From assembly GCA_029938505.1 (NCBI GenBank), contig JAOZUV010000184.1, positions 1 through 5,122 on the forward strand: DNA of 5,122 nt, read 5' to 3'. The first letter of the stretch is position 1. Each line of letters begins with the position of its first letter. This document shows, piece by piece, positions 1 through 5,122 of this stretch. The stretch is from Bacteroidales bacterium (GTDB lineage: Bacteria > Bacteroidota > Bacteroidia > Bacteroidales > GCA-2711565). A program made the position numbers and the translations under genes. The notes under the pieces were generated by a model. It had not been told where the DNA came from. It made no database searches and saw only the letters and a program-made list of their open reading frames with translations.

Positions 1-449
1 TCCGTAACGAAGCCATTTCGGCACGTGCACATTGTATTTTTCATCAGGTTGAAGGTTTGTATATCGATAAAGATGTTTCATTTGCTGATTTAAAACAAAC
101 ATTGCTTTATTTTGCTCGTGAGCTCTTTGGTGAACATACTAAAATTCGTCTTCGTCCTTCTTATTTCCCATTTACCGAACCCTCTGCTGAGATGGATATT
201 TCCTGTAATATCTGTGGTGGTAAAGGATGCAATATTTGTAAATATAGTGGTTGGGTTGAGATTTTAGGTTGTGGTATGGTTGATCCCAATGTGTTGGAAA
301 ACTGTGGTATTGATAGTAAGGAATATACTGGTTATGCTTTTGGAATGGGGATTGAACGTATCACCATGTTGAAATACCAAATTGATGATATCCGATTATT
401 TTTTGAAAATGATAAACGATTTTTAAAGCAGTTTAAATCTGCATTATAA
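1..449 (+). CDS. pheS: Phenylalanine--tRNA ligase alpha subunit, C-terminal part (5' end outside window)
   Basis: Catalytic subunit of the cytoplasmic (alpha-beta)2 class II synthetase that attaches phenylalanine to tRNA-Phe. The frame is open from base 3 and reads [20 protein letters not shown], a conserved PheS stretch, so the TTG at 57 is an internal leucine codon, not a start. Recognisable class II core segments follow: [15 protein letters not shown] (about 147-191), the FMGCG-like [12 protein letters not shown], and the motif 3 segment [12 protein letters not shown] carrying the ATP-binding arginine, then [12 protein letters not shown] near the C-terminus. Between the motif 2 region and GCGMV lies a four-cysteine insert, CxxC-x4-CxxC (codons 204-239), absent from E. 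coli PheS but, from memory, usual in Bacteroidota. The stop is TAA at 447-449. About 148 residues are present, against roughly 330-340 for the whole protein. A terminator follows at once, so pheS ends its transcription unit here. Confidence 0.97.
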   Translation, partial: RNEAISARAHCIFHQVEGLYIDKDVSFADLKQTLLYFARELFGEHTKIRLRPSYFPFTEPSAEMDISCNICGGKGCNICKYSGWVEILGCGMVDPNVLENCGIDSKEYTGYAFGMGIERITMLKYQIDDIRLFFENDKRFLKQFKSAL

Positions 450-454
450 TTTAT

Positions 455-485
455 AAAGCCTTCCTAATCAGGGAGGCTTTTTTAT
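455..485 (+). terminator. Rho-independent terminator of pheS
   Basis: A 10-bp stem, AAAGCCTTCC (455-464) against GGGAGGCTTT (471-480), has one G-U wobble and a 6-base loop TAATCA. It runs into a T tract (478-483) and starts 6 bases after the pheS stop. Read on the minus strand, the same hairpin is followed only by TTTATAAATT, so it may act weakly in that direction as a backstop for the convergent cluster. Confidence 0.85.
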
Positions 486-510
486 TGAAAATTCATTAAA
501 GTTTTTATAG

Positions 511-531
511 TTTAAAACCCTCGTAGGGTTT
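511..531 (-). terminator. Possible terminator of the leftward acpP-fabF-rnc cluster
   Basis: A perfect 7-bp stem, AAACCCT (515-521) against AGGGTTT (525-531), has a 3-base loop CGT. One bulged A allows a further TTT/AAA extension (511-513 with 532-534). It lies 18 bases past the stop of the last leftward gene. On the minus strand it is followed only by a short T run within the stem (GGGTTTTAAAC) and then AT-rich sequence, so the U tract is poor. Position supports a terminator role; the weak tail lowers confidence. Confidence 0.5.
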
Positions 532-548
532 AAAATTTCCTCGATATT

Positions 549-1010
549 TTATGTGTAAGATTTTAAATTTTTGATGAGCTGCAATTCGAGATCAACCATT
601 AACTGATTGATATTTTTCACTTTTTTTAATTCAATTTCGTAAGCAGCTAGTAAGTTGGGAATTTTTTTTAAGTTCGAGATTAATTCTTTTTTTTTAAGAT
701 CCGAGAGATTGTTTTGTACCAATAAGAAATAATCAAATTGTTTGAAAGTCTGGATTAATTTTTTTTCGGAATGATGGTTTGAGATCAAGCAAAAATTATT
801 ATTTGTATCAGGGCAACGATAATAAAAGAGAGGGTAATTAAAAGATTGCTTTTGTTCATCTTCTAGCAAGAAATCTTCTGTTTTTTTGAGTTTTAGTCCC
901 AATTCCTGATTGATAAAAAAACTTAAACGATAATCTTTTAAGTGGCATGAGATACCAATAAATGAAAATTCTGCAGTATAGTCGATATTTGAGCTAAGCT
1001 TTTTTACCAT
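549..1010 (-). CDS. IPExxVDY family protein, function unknown
   Basis: A 153-residue protein with no signal peptide or membrane segment visible, so probably cytoplasmic. It resembles the IPExxVDY family, known mainly from Bacteroidota and often found beside rnc and fatty acid synthesis genes (from memory). Visible family-like parts are GISCHLKDYRLSFFIN at residues 19-34 and, at residues 84-98, LIQTFKQFDYFLLV, which seems to occupy the place of the name-giving motif in diverged form. A third segment, LKKIPNLLAAYEIEL, is near residues 114-128. The C-terminal third is lysine- and leucine-rich and probably helical. I chose the ATG at 1010 because the conserved region follows it directly; an upstream TTG at 1049 would add 13 residues (166 aa) over repeat-containing AT-rich DNA. 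It is the last gene of the leftward cluster, 100 bases after rnc. No catalytic residues can be assigned. Family assignment is fairly confident; biochemical role is unknown. Confidence 0.72.
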   Translation of the reverse strand: MVKKLSSNIDYTAEFSFIGISCHLKDYRLSFFINQELGLKLKKTEDFLLEDEQKQSFNYPLFYYRCPDTNNNFCLISNHHSEKKLIQTFKQFDYFLLVQNNLSDLKKKELISNLKKIPNLLAAYEIELKKVKNINQLMVDLELQLIKNLKSYT

Positions 1011-1039
1011 GCTTTGTAAAGGTACAAATCTTGAAATCA

Positions 1040-1067
1040 CAAATAACAATTTTCAAATAACAAATAA
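1040..1067. repeat. Short direct repeats CAAATAACAA in the rnc / IPExxVDY spacer
   Basis: CAAATAACAA occurs at 1040-1049 and again at 1054-1063, a 14-base period, with a partial third copy CAAATAA overlapping at 1061-1067. On the minus strand each copy reads TTGTTATTTG, so three TTTG tetramers line up 30-57 bases upstream of the ATG at 1010. TTTG is the core of Bacteroidota promoter boxes, so an internal promoter for the IPExxVDY gene is possible, but the sequence is simple and AT-rich and chance is a fair explanation. Confidence 0.4.
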
Positions 1068-1110
1068 TTGCCAATCTTAAAAATAAAGTGGAATATTTGC
1101 TTAATGAAAT

Positions 1111-1851
1111 TTATTTAATAGTTGTTAACTTATCTTTTATGATTTCTTTATAGGCTTTTTCGGCAGCTAATTTTTCAGCCCCTTTAATGGAATAGTCTTG
1201 AGCTTGAGCCATCTTTTCATTATCAATACTAACTTCAACAAGGTATTGTTTTTTGAACCCTTCCCCAATTTCTTCGATTACAGAGAAATTAACTTGTTTT
1301 TTTACTTTTTGGCTCCATTCTATCAAAAGGCTTTTATAATTAGCATCTTGTGTGGCTAGCTCATCAATATCCAGATGAACATTGATAATGCGTTCAAAAA
1401 AAATTTTTTTGGTAAAATTATATACTTTATAGATATACAAAGCACCAATAAAATCTTCGAATGCATCACCACACATTGATTTGCATTGAATACGCGATTC
1501 AGAGGATGATAGGATTAACTTATTGAGCCCCAATTTTTGCCCTAATTTATTTAATTGAGAACGGCTCACAATGCGTGATCTCATTTCGGTTAAAAAACCT
1601 TCGTCTTTATAAGGAAATGTTTTAAAAAGATAATCGGCTACAATAGAACTTAAAACAGCATCGCCTAGATATTCGAGACGTTCATTGCTTAATTTAAATC
1701 CATTGACCACTTTTTTTGCAACAGATTTATGTTGCAAAGCTAGCTTATATAAAAAAATATTTCCGGGATAGAACCCAAAAATATTTTTTATACTAAATAA
1801 TAAAGATTTATTTTCAGAAAAATATGTTCGTATGAATCTAAAAAAATTCAA
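1111..1851 (-). CDS. rnc: Ribonuclease III
   Basis: Cytoplasmic dsRNA-specific endonuclease acting on rRNA precursors and structured or antisense-paired mRNAs; active as a homodimer with Mg2+. The 246-residue length fits the family. The RNase III domain occupies about residues 25-165. Its signature NERLEYLGDAVL spans residues 56-67, with acidic residues E57, E60 and D64; the second metal-binding pair is D129 and E132 in GDAFEDFIGALY. The dsRNA-binding domain covers about 172-240 and ends in KGAEKLAAEKAYKEI, the usual lysine/alanine-rich helix. All expected catalytic acidic residues are present. The start appears to be TTG at 1851: an in-frame stop lies two codons upstream (1855-1857), and the first in-frame ATG is codon 90, inside the domain. 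Only 9 bases separate it from the fabF stop, so co-transcription and perhaps translational coupling are likely. The N-terminus (IRTYFSENKSL...IFGFYPGN) matches what I recall of Bacteroidota RNase III. Confidence 0.95.
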   Translation of the reverse strand: MNFFRFIRTYFSENKSLLFSIKNIFGFYPGNIFLYKLALQHKSVAKKVVNGFKLSNERLEYLGDAVLSSIVADYLFKTFPYKDEGFLTEMRSRIVSRSQLNKLGQKLGLNKLILSSSESRIQCKSMCGDAFEDFIGALYIYKVYNFTKKIFFERIINVHLDIDELATQDANYKSLLIEWSQKVKKQVNFSVIEEIGEGFKKQYLVEVSIDNEKMAQAQDYSIKGAEKLAAEKAYKEIIKDKLTTIK

Positions 1852-1860
1852 ATTTTAAAA

Positions 1861-3114
1861 TTAAGCTTTGAATTTTTTGAAGATAATTGAAGCATTATGA
1901 CCACCAAATCCGAATGTATTACTTAAAGCCACATTAATAACTCTTTTATGTGCTTTATGATAAGTAAAGTTCAAATTATTGTCGATATCAGGATCATCAG
2001 TGAAGTGATTGATTGTTGGTGGTACAATGTCGTTTTGAACTGCAAGAATAGTTGCAATAGCTTCGATAGCACCAGCAGCACCTAATAAGTGACCGGTCAT
2101 TGATTTCGTTGAGTTGATATTGATTTTGTATGCATGCTCACCAAACAAACTAACGATAGCTTTTGGTTCAGAAATATCACCAACAGGCGTGGAAGTTCCA
2201 TGCGTATTGATGTGATCAATATCTGTGAGTTCTAGTTCTGCATCTTCGATAGCATTTCTCATACAATTTTGAGCACCTAATCCTTCGGGATGTGGAGCAG
2301 TCATATGATGAGCATCTGCAGAAAGACCGCAACCAGCAACTTCAGCATATATTTTTGCGCCTCTTGCTAAGGCATGTTCTAATTCTTCAAAAATAAGAGC
2401 ACAACCTCCTTCACCTAATAAGAAACCATCACGGTCTTTATCAAATGGGCGAGAAGCTGTTTTTGGATCATCATTACGAGTAGTAATAGCATGTAATGCA
2501 TTAAACCCTCCAATACCACCTTCAGTTACAGCAGCTTCTGATCCTCCTGTTACAAAAGCATCAGCTTTGCCTAAACGAATTAGGTTAAAAGCATCCGTTA
2601 AAGCATTTGCAGAAGACGCACATGCAGATACTGTTGCAAAATTAGGACCTCTAAAACCATATTTAATTGAAATATGACCTGAAGCAATATCTGCAATCAT
2701 TTTTGGAATAAAAAATGGATTGAATCGAGGAGCCCCATCACCTTTAGCGAAATTTACCATTTCATCCTGAAATGTTTTAATCCCTCCAATACCTGATGCC
2801 CAGATAACACCAATACGATCTAAGTTGATTTTTTCTAGATCAAAACCGGCATTTTCAACAGCTTGGCTTGCAGCAACTAGTGCAAATTGCGAATAGCGAT
2901 CATGTTTTCTTGCTTCTTTACGATCAAGAAAATCCAAAATATTGAAATCTTTTACTTCAGCAGCAATTTGACTCTTAAATTTAGAAGCATCAAATTGTGT
3001 GATTTGGTCTCCACCACTTACTCCATTAACCAAGTTCTCCCAAAGTTCGGGGATACTATTGCCTATTGGAGTAAGGGCACCAAGACCTGTAACTACTACA
3101 CGTTTTAATTCCAT
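1861..3114 (-). CDS. fabF: 3-oxoacyl-[acyl-carrier-protein] synthase II (KAS II)
   Basis: Condensing enzyme of type II fatty acid synthesis: joins malonyl-ACP to an acyl-ACP with release of CO2, in the cytoplasm. The 417-residue length is standard. It opens with RVVVTGLGALTPIGN (residues 5-19), the typical KAS beginning. The active-site cysteine is C165 in TVSACASSAN; the two catalytic histidines are H305 in NTHGTSTP and H342 in TGHLLGAAGA, with the conserved lysine K337 in STKSMTGH. The C-terminal gating loop is SNTFGFGGHN (399-407, with F401 and F403). This Cys-His-His set separates it from FabH, which uses Cys-His-Asn. FabB is the main alternative, but the overall sequence and the acpP neighbour favour FabF. 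The start is ATG at 3114, 13 bases after the acpP stop; the two are surely one transcript. Nothing is truncated or missing. Confidence 0.97.
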   Translation of the reverse strand: MELKRVVVTGLGALTPIGNSIPELWENLVNGVSGGDQITQFDASKFKSQIAAEVKDFNILDFLDRKEARKHDRYSQFALVAASQAVENAGFDLEKINLDRIGVIWASGIGGIKTFQDEMVNFAKGDGAPRFNPFFIPKMIADIASGHISIKYGFRGPNFATVSACASSANALTDAFNLIRLGKADAFVTGGSEAAVTEGGIGGFNALHAITTRNDDPKTASRPFDKDRDGFLLGEGGCALIFEELEHALARGAKIYAEVAGCGLSADAHHMTAPHPEGLGAQNCMRNAIEDAELELTDIDHINTHGTSTPVGDISEPKAIVSLFGEHAYKININSTKSMTGHLLGAAGAIEAIATILAVQNDIVPPTINHFTDDPDIDNNLNFTYHKAHKRVINVALSNTFGFGGHNASIIFKKFKA

Positions 3115-3127
3115 GTAATTGGTTTGT

Positions 3128-3364
3128 TTATTTTACGTTTTCTTCGATGTAAGAGATAGCATCGCCTACCGTACCAATTTTTTCAGCTTGATCATCTGGA
3201 ATAGCCATGTTGAATTCTTTTTCGAATTCCATGATTAGTTCAACGGTATCCAATGAGTCAGCACCAAGATCGTTAGTGAAACTTGCTTCTGGTGTTACTT
3301 CTGCTTCGTCAACTCCTAATTTGTCAACGATAATTGCTACTACTCTTGATTTAGTATCAGACAT
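3128..3364 (-). CDS. acpP: Acyl carrier protein
   Basis: Small acidic carrier that holds growing fatty acyl chains as thioesters on a 4'-phosphopantetheine arm and delivers them to FabF and the other Fab enzymes. The 78-residue size is typical. The attachment serine is S37 in the DSL motif of [16 protein letters not shown] (residues 33-48), followed by the acidic recognition helix. The N-terminal helix contains [13 protein letters not shown], and the C-terminus is [13 protein letters not shown]. The start is ATG at 3364, immediately preceded by an A-rich stretch (TTTAAAAAA) rather than a Shine-Dalgarno sequence, a usual Bacteroidota arrangement for strongly translated genes. It is the first gene of the acpP-fabF-rnc-IPExxVDY cluster and faces away from purN across a 213-base gap, where its promoter should lie. 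Confidence 0.97.
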   Translation of the reverse strand: MSDTKSRVVAIIVDKLGVDEAEVTPEASFTNDLGADSLDTVELIMEFEKEFNMAIPDDQAEKIGTVGDAISYIEENVK

Positions 3365-3391
3365 TTTTTTAAATTTTGGTTAAACAGGCTG

Positions 3392-3423
3392 CAAAGAAAG
3401 AAAAACTATCAAAAAAAAACAAA
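3392..3423 (-). promoter_or_regulatory. Candidate Bacteroidota-type promoter of acpP
   Basis: On the minus strand a TTTG (3423-3420) is followed after 20 bases by TTTCTTTG (3399-3392). This is close to the Bacteroidota pattern of a -33 TTTG and a -7 TAnnTTTG separated by about 19-21 bases, with one mismatch in the -7 box. It would start transcription near 3385, giving a leader of about 20 bases before the acpP ATG. The spacer is a T-rich tract containing another TTTG, so the exact boxes are uncertain. Confidence 0.4.
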
Positions 3424-3462
3424 GAAAATCTTACATATTTCATTTTTCTTTTTCATAATGAG

Positions 3463-3484
3463 CGGATTAACAAATGTTTGTCCG
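3463..3484. promoter_or_regulatory. Symmetrical inverted repeat between acpP and purN, possible operator
   Basis: A 22-bp interrupted palindrome of the form CGGA-N2-AACA-N2-TGTT-N2-TCCG: all eight bases of each arm's two blocks are complementary to the other arm, with equal two-base gaps. This geometry is typical of a binding site for a dimeric helix-turn-helix regulator. It lies about 40 bases upstream of the candidate acpP -33 box and about 53 upstream of the candidate purN -7 box. Which regulator binds, if any, is unknown. Confidence 0.35.
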
Positions 3485-3536
3485 TCCTATACTGGCATTC
3501 CTGCTTTACAATGATTACTATGTGAAGATAATACTT

Positions 3537-3554
3537 TAATTTTGACACGTCAAA
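3537..3554 (+). promoter_or_regulatory. Candidate purN -7 box with overlapping inverted repeat
   Basis: TAATTTTG at 3537-3544 matches the Bacteroidota -7 consensus TAnnTTTG exactly and would place the transcript start near 3551, some 27 bases before the purN ATG. No good -33 TTTG is found 19-21 bases upstream, only a weak TTAC at 3515-3518. The box overlaps a palindrome, TTTGAC-AC-GTCAAA (3541-3554), with 6-bp arms, which a repressor could use to cover the -7/+1 region. Both are inferences from sequence alone. Confidence 0.35.
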
Positions 3555-3577
3555 TAAACTTTGAGAATATTAAAATC

Positions 3578-4150
3578 ATGAAAAAGATAGCCATTTTTGC
3601 GAGCGGCAACGGATCGAATGCTCAGAATATTGCAGAATATTTTGAGAATGATCCATTAATTAGTGTTCAATTAATATTGGCAAATAAGAAAGATGCTTTC
3701 GTATTGGAAAGAGCAAAAAAGTTAAATATTGCATCTGTTGTTTTTAATCGAGTCGATTTTTATACATCCAATACTGTATTGAAAAAATTGGAAGAACATA
3801 AAATTGATTTTGTTGTTTTAGCTGGTTTTTTGTGGCTAATTCCTGAAAATTTAATTCAAAAATACCCTCAAAAAATCATAAATATTCATCCTGCTTTATT
3901 ACCTAAATATGGCGGTAAAGGAATGTATGGGGAAAAAGTGCATGAGGCTGTACATACTGCAGGCGATGCCGAAAGTGGAATCACCATTCATTATGTGAAT
4001 AAGGAATACGATGAGGGCATGATTGTTTTTCAGGTTAGAACCAAGATTGATAAGACAGATACTCCCGACTCAATTGCCGAGAAAGTACATGCATTGGAAT
4101 ATGAACATTTCCCTCAAATTATTGAGAGTTGTGTGCTTTCTGAAATTTAA
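3578..4150 (+). CDS. purN: Phosphoribosylglycinamide formyltransferase (GAR transformylase)
   Basis: Third step of de novo purine synthesis: transfers the formyl group of 10-formyltetrahydrofolate to glycinamide ribonucleotide, in the cytosol. The 190-residue length is typical of stand-alone PurN. The N-terminal phosphate-binding loop is FASGNGSN (residues 7-14). The catalytic residues are N102 and H104 in INIHPALLPKYGGKG (101-115) and D145 in NKEYDEGMIVFQ (141-152). The segment GGKGMYGEKVHEAV differs from E. coli but looks like other Bacteroidota PurN proteins. The ATG at 3578 is chosen because MKKIAIFASG is the normal PurN beginning; the TTG at 3542 would add 12 residues and overlaps the candidate promoter. 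It is divergent from acpP. Its TAA (4148-4150) overlaps the stop codon of the convergent nitroreductase gene, so there is no intergenic terminator. Confidence 0.96.
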   Translation: MKKIAIFASGNGSNAQNIAEYFENDPLISVQLILANKKDAFVLERAKKLNIASVVFNRVDFYTSNTVLKKLEEHKIDFVVLAGFLWLIPENLIQKYPQKIINIHPALLPKYGGKGMYGEKVHEAVHTAGDAESGITIHYVNKEYDEGMIVFQVRTKIDKTDTPDSIAEKVHALEYEHFPQIIESCVLSEI

Positions 4151-4692
4151 TAGGTATTAAAGGAGCAAACCTCATCTAAGGGTTTTCGTATTTTTTCTCT
4201 TTGTTTATAATCTTCAGCAAAATAACCAACGCTGATTAATAATGCCAATGATCTTTTCTCCGGAATATTCAGTAAAGTTTTAATTTTTCTCTCATTATAC
4301 CATCCTAACATGCATGTTCCCAAGCCTTCTTCTGTAGCTTGTAAGCAAATATGTTCGGCAGCAATTCCAACATCAATTAATTTCCACTCTTTCTTTTTTA
4401 TTCGTCCACCTAGTCGATTTACCAATGTTGGTTTTTCTAAAGTGATGGCAATTATAATAGGTGCTTGATGAACAAATTTATTAAAGCTGGCTACTAAATC
4501 GTAGGTTTCTTTGGTAACTTTTTCTTTTAATTCAGGATTATCAATTATAATGAATTTCCATGGTTGTGCATTGCTTGCTGATGGAGCCAGACGAGCAGCT
4601 TCGATACAACGCATCAGTTTTTCTTTTTCAATCGGTTTATCAATATATTTCCTAACGCTTTGACGTTTAGTAATCAATTCAATAAATTTCAT
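4147..4692 (-). CDS. Nitroreductase-family flavoprotein, substrate unknown
   Basis: Predicted FMN-dependent, NAD(P)H-using oxidoreductase of the nitroreductase superfamily, normally a cytoplasmic homodimer. At 181 residues it is a short, single-domain member. The N-terminal FMN-phosphate contact motif is RQSVRKY (residues 10-16, with R10, S12 and R14), followed by the conserved APSASNAQPWKF (36-47). The segment DVGIAAEHICLQATEEGLG (107-125) leads into GTCMLGWY, the usual flavin-side helix and loop, and the C-terminus has RKPLDEV (169-175). The start is ATG at 4692, only 7 bases after the pgi stop, so it is probably co-transcribed with pgi. The physiological substrate cannot be inferred: family members reduce nitroaromatics, quinones or flavins, and some have specialised roles. 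Two cysteines (C116, C127) are not a recognised cofactor motif. Confidence 0.9.
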   Translation of the reverse strand: MKFIELITKRQSVRKYIDKPIEKEKLMRCIEAARLAPSASNAQPWKFIIIDNPELKEKVTKETYDLVASFNKFVHQAPIIIAITLEKPTLVNRLGGRIKKKEWKLIDVGIAAEHICLQATEEGLGTCMLGWYNERKIKTLLNIPEKRSLALLISVGYFAEDYKQREKIRKPLDEVCSFNTY

Positions 4693-4699
4693 AAATAGA

Positions 4700-5122
4700 C
4701 TATTTTAATCGTTCATTAATATTTTTCGTTTCGTCTTCAAAACCAGGTTTTCCTAATAAAGCAAACATATTTCTTTTGTAATTTTCAACACCTGGTTGAT
4801 CAAAAGGGTTTACATCAATCATATAACCACTAACTGCACAAGCCACTTCGAAGAAGTAAATTAATTGTCCTAAATTATATTCATTTATTTCAGAAATTTC
4901 GATTTTAAGATTTGGTACTCCACCATCCCAATGAGCTAGACTAGTACCAATTTCGGCCATGTGATTAACTTCTGTTAATCGTTTTCCGCTGATATAATTT
5001 AAAGTATCGAGATTTGCCTGATCTTCTGGGATTTCAATTGTATGTTGGCTGTTTTTAACAGAAATTACTGTTTCAAAAAGATTGCGTAATCCATCCTGAA
5101 TATATTGTCCCATGGAGTGCAA
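4700..5122 (-). CDS. pgi: Glucose-6-phosphate isomerase, C-terminal part (5' end outside window)
   Basis: Interconverts glucose-6-phosphate and fructose-6-phosphate in glycolysis and gluconeogenesis, as a cytoplasmic dimer. About 140 C-terminal residues are present; bacterial enzymes of the short type have roughly 445-450. The frame is open to the right edge and begins [11 protein letters not shown], a conserved internal Pgi segment, so the TTG at 5122 is a leucine codon rather than a start. [12 protein letters not shown] (about residues 61-72 of the fragment) carries the histidine associated with ring opening, and [20 protein letters not shown] (105-124) carries the conserved lysine near the C-terminus and matches the family's C-terminal signature. 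The stop is TAG at 4700-4702. The nitroreductase gene follows after 7 bases in the same direction, implying a shared transcript. Confidence 0.96.
   Translation of the reverse strand: MHSMGQYIQDGLRNLFETVISVKNSQHTIEIPEDQANLDTLNYISGKRLTEVNHMAEIGTSLAHWDGGVPNLKIEISEINEYNLGQLIYFFEVACAVSGYMIDVNPFDQPGVENYKRNMFALLGKPGFEDETKNINERLK

Noticed and set aside
57..449. Reading pheS as a complete 130-residue protein starting at TTG 57
   Set aside because: The same frame is open to the left edge and encodes conserved PheS sequence before base 57, so this is a fragment of a longer gene.
1011..1049. TTG start at 1049 for the IPExxVDY gene
   Set aside because: The 13 extra residues do not resemble the family start, and part of the extension covers the repeat region; the ATG at 1010 is preferred, though not proven.
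2887..3108. 73-codon open frame on the plus strand opposite the 5' part of fabF
   Set aside because: It lies wholly inside fabF on the other strand, its translation resembles no family I know, and fabF is unambiguous. It is a shadow frame.
3400..3460. Poly-A and T-rich tracts upstream of acpP as a small RNA or riboswitch
   Set aside because: No stable stem structure is visible; simple A/T tracts are expected around a strong promoter in a low-GC genome.
3542..3577. TTG start at 3542 for purN
   Set aside because: PurN proteins normally begin at the MKKIAIFASG-like strand, matching the ATG at 3578; the extension overlaps a promoter-like box and palindrome.
4167..4190. Possible purN terminator: AAACC/GGTTT stem followed by TCGTATTTTTT
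   Set aside because: The stem is only 5-6 bp with a long loop and lies inside the nitroreductase coding region. It is too weak to call, though the T tract means it cannot be excluded.

Overview
The window is a low-GC stretch of chromosome from a member of the Bacteroidota, probably Bacteroidales or a relative (inference). Four things point there: a PheS with a four-cysteine insert, the gene order acpP-fabF-rnc followed by an IPExxVDY-family gene with purN divergent from acpP, A-rich start regions without Shine-Dalgarno sequences, and -7 boxes resembling TAnnTTTG. All gene calls come from reading motifs in the translations; no database search was run.

Layout, left to right. The 3' end of pheS (+) runs in from the left edge and ends in a clear hairpin terminator (455-485). 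It meets a leftward cluster that reads acpP, fabF, rnc and an IPExxVDY-family gene in transcription order (3364 down to 549), with a hairpin at 511-531 as its likely end. A 213-base divergent intergenic region (3365-3577) separates acpP from purN (+) and holds candidate promoters and two inverted repeats. purN meets tail-to-tail, with stop codons overlapping, a leftward pair: pgi (cut by the right edge) followed 7 bases later by a nitroreductase-family gene.

Functionally this is core metabolism. AcpP carries the growing acyl chain and FabF elongates it in type II fatty acid synthesis. RNase III processes double-stranded RNA. PurN makes a one-carbon transfer step in purine synthesis, PheS charges tRNA-Phe, and Pgi interconverts glucose-6-phosphate and fructose-6-phosphate. 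The IPExxVDY protein has no known function, and the nitroreductase's substrate cannot be told from sequence.

I found no mobile element, CRISPR array, tRNA, rRNA, phage gene or defence system, and no convincing new multi-gene system. The points most worth a second look are the uncharacterised IPExxVDY gene, a symmetrical 22-bp inverted repeat between acpP and purN, the apparent TTG start of rnc, and the stop-codon overlap between purN and the nitroreductase gene.
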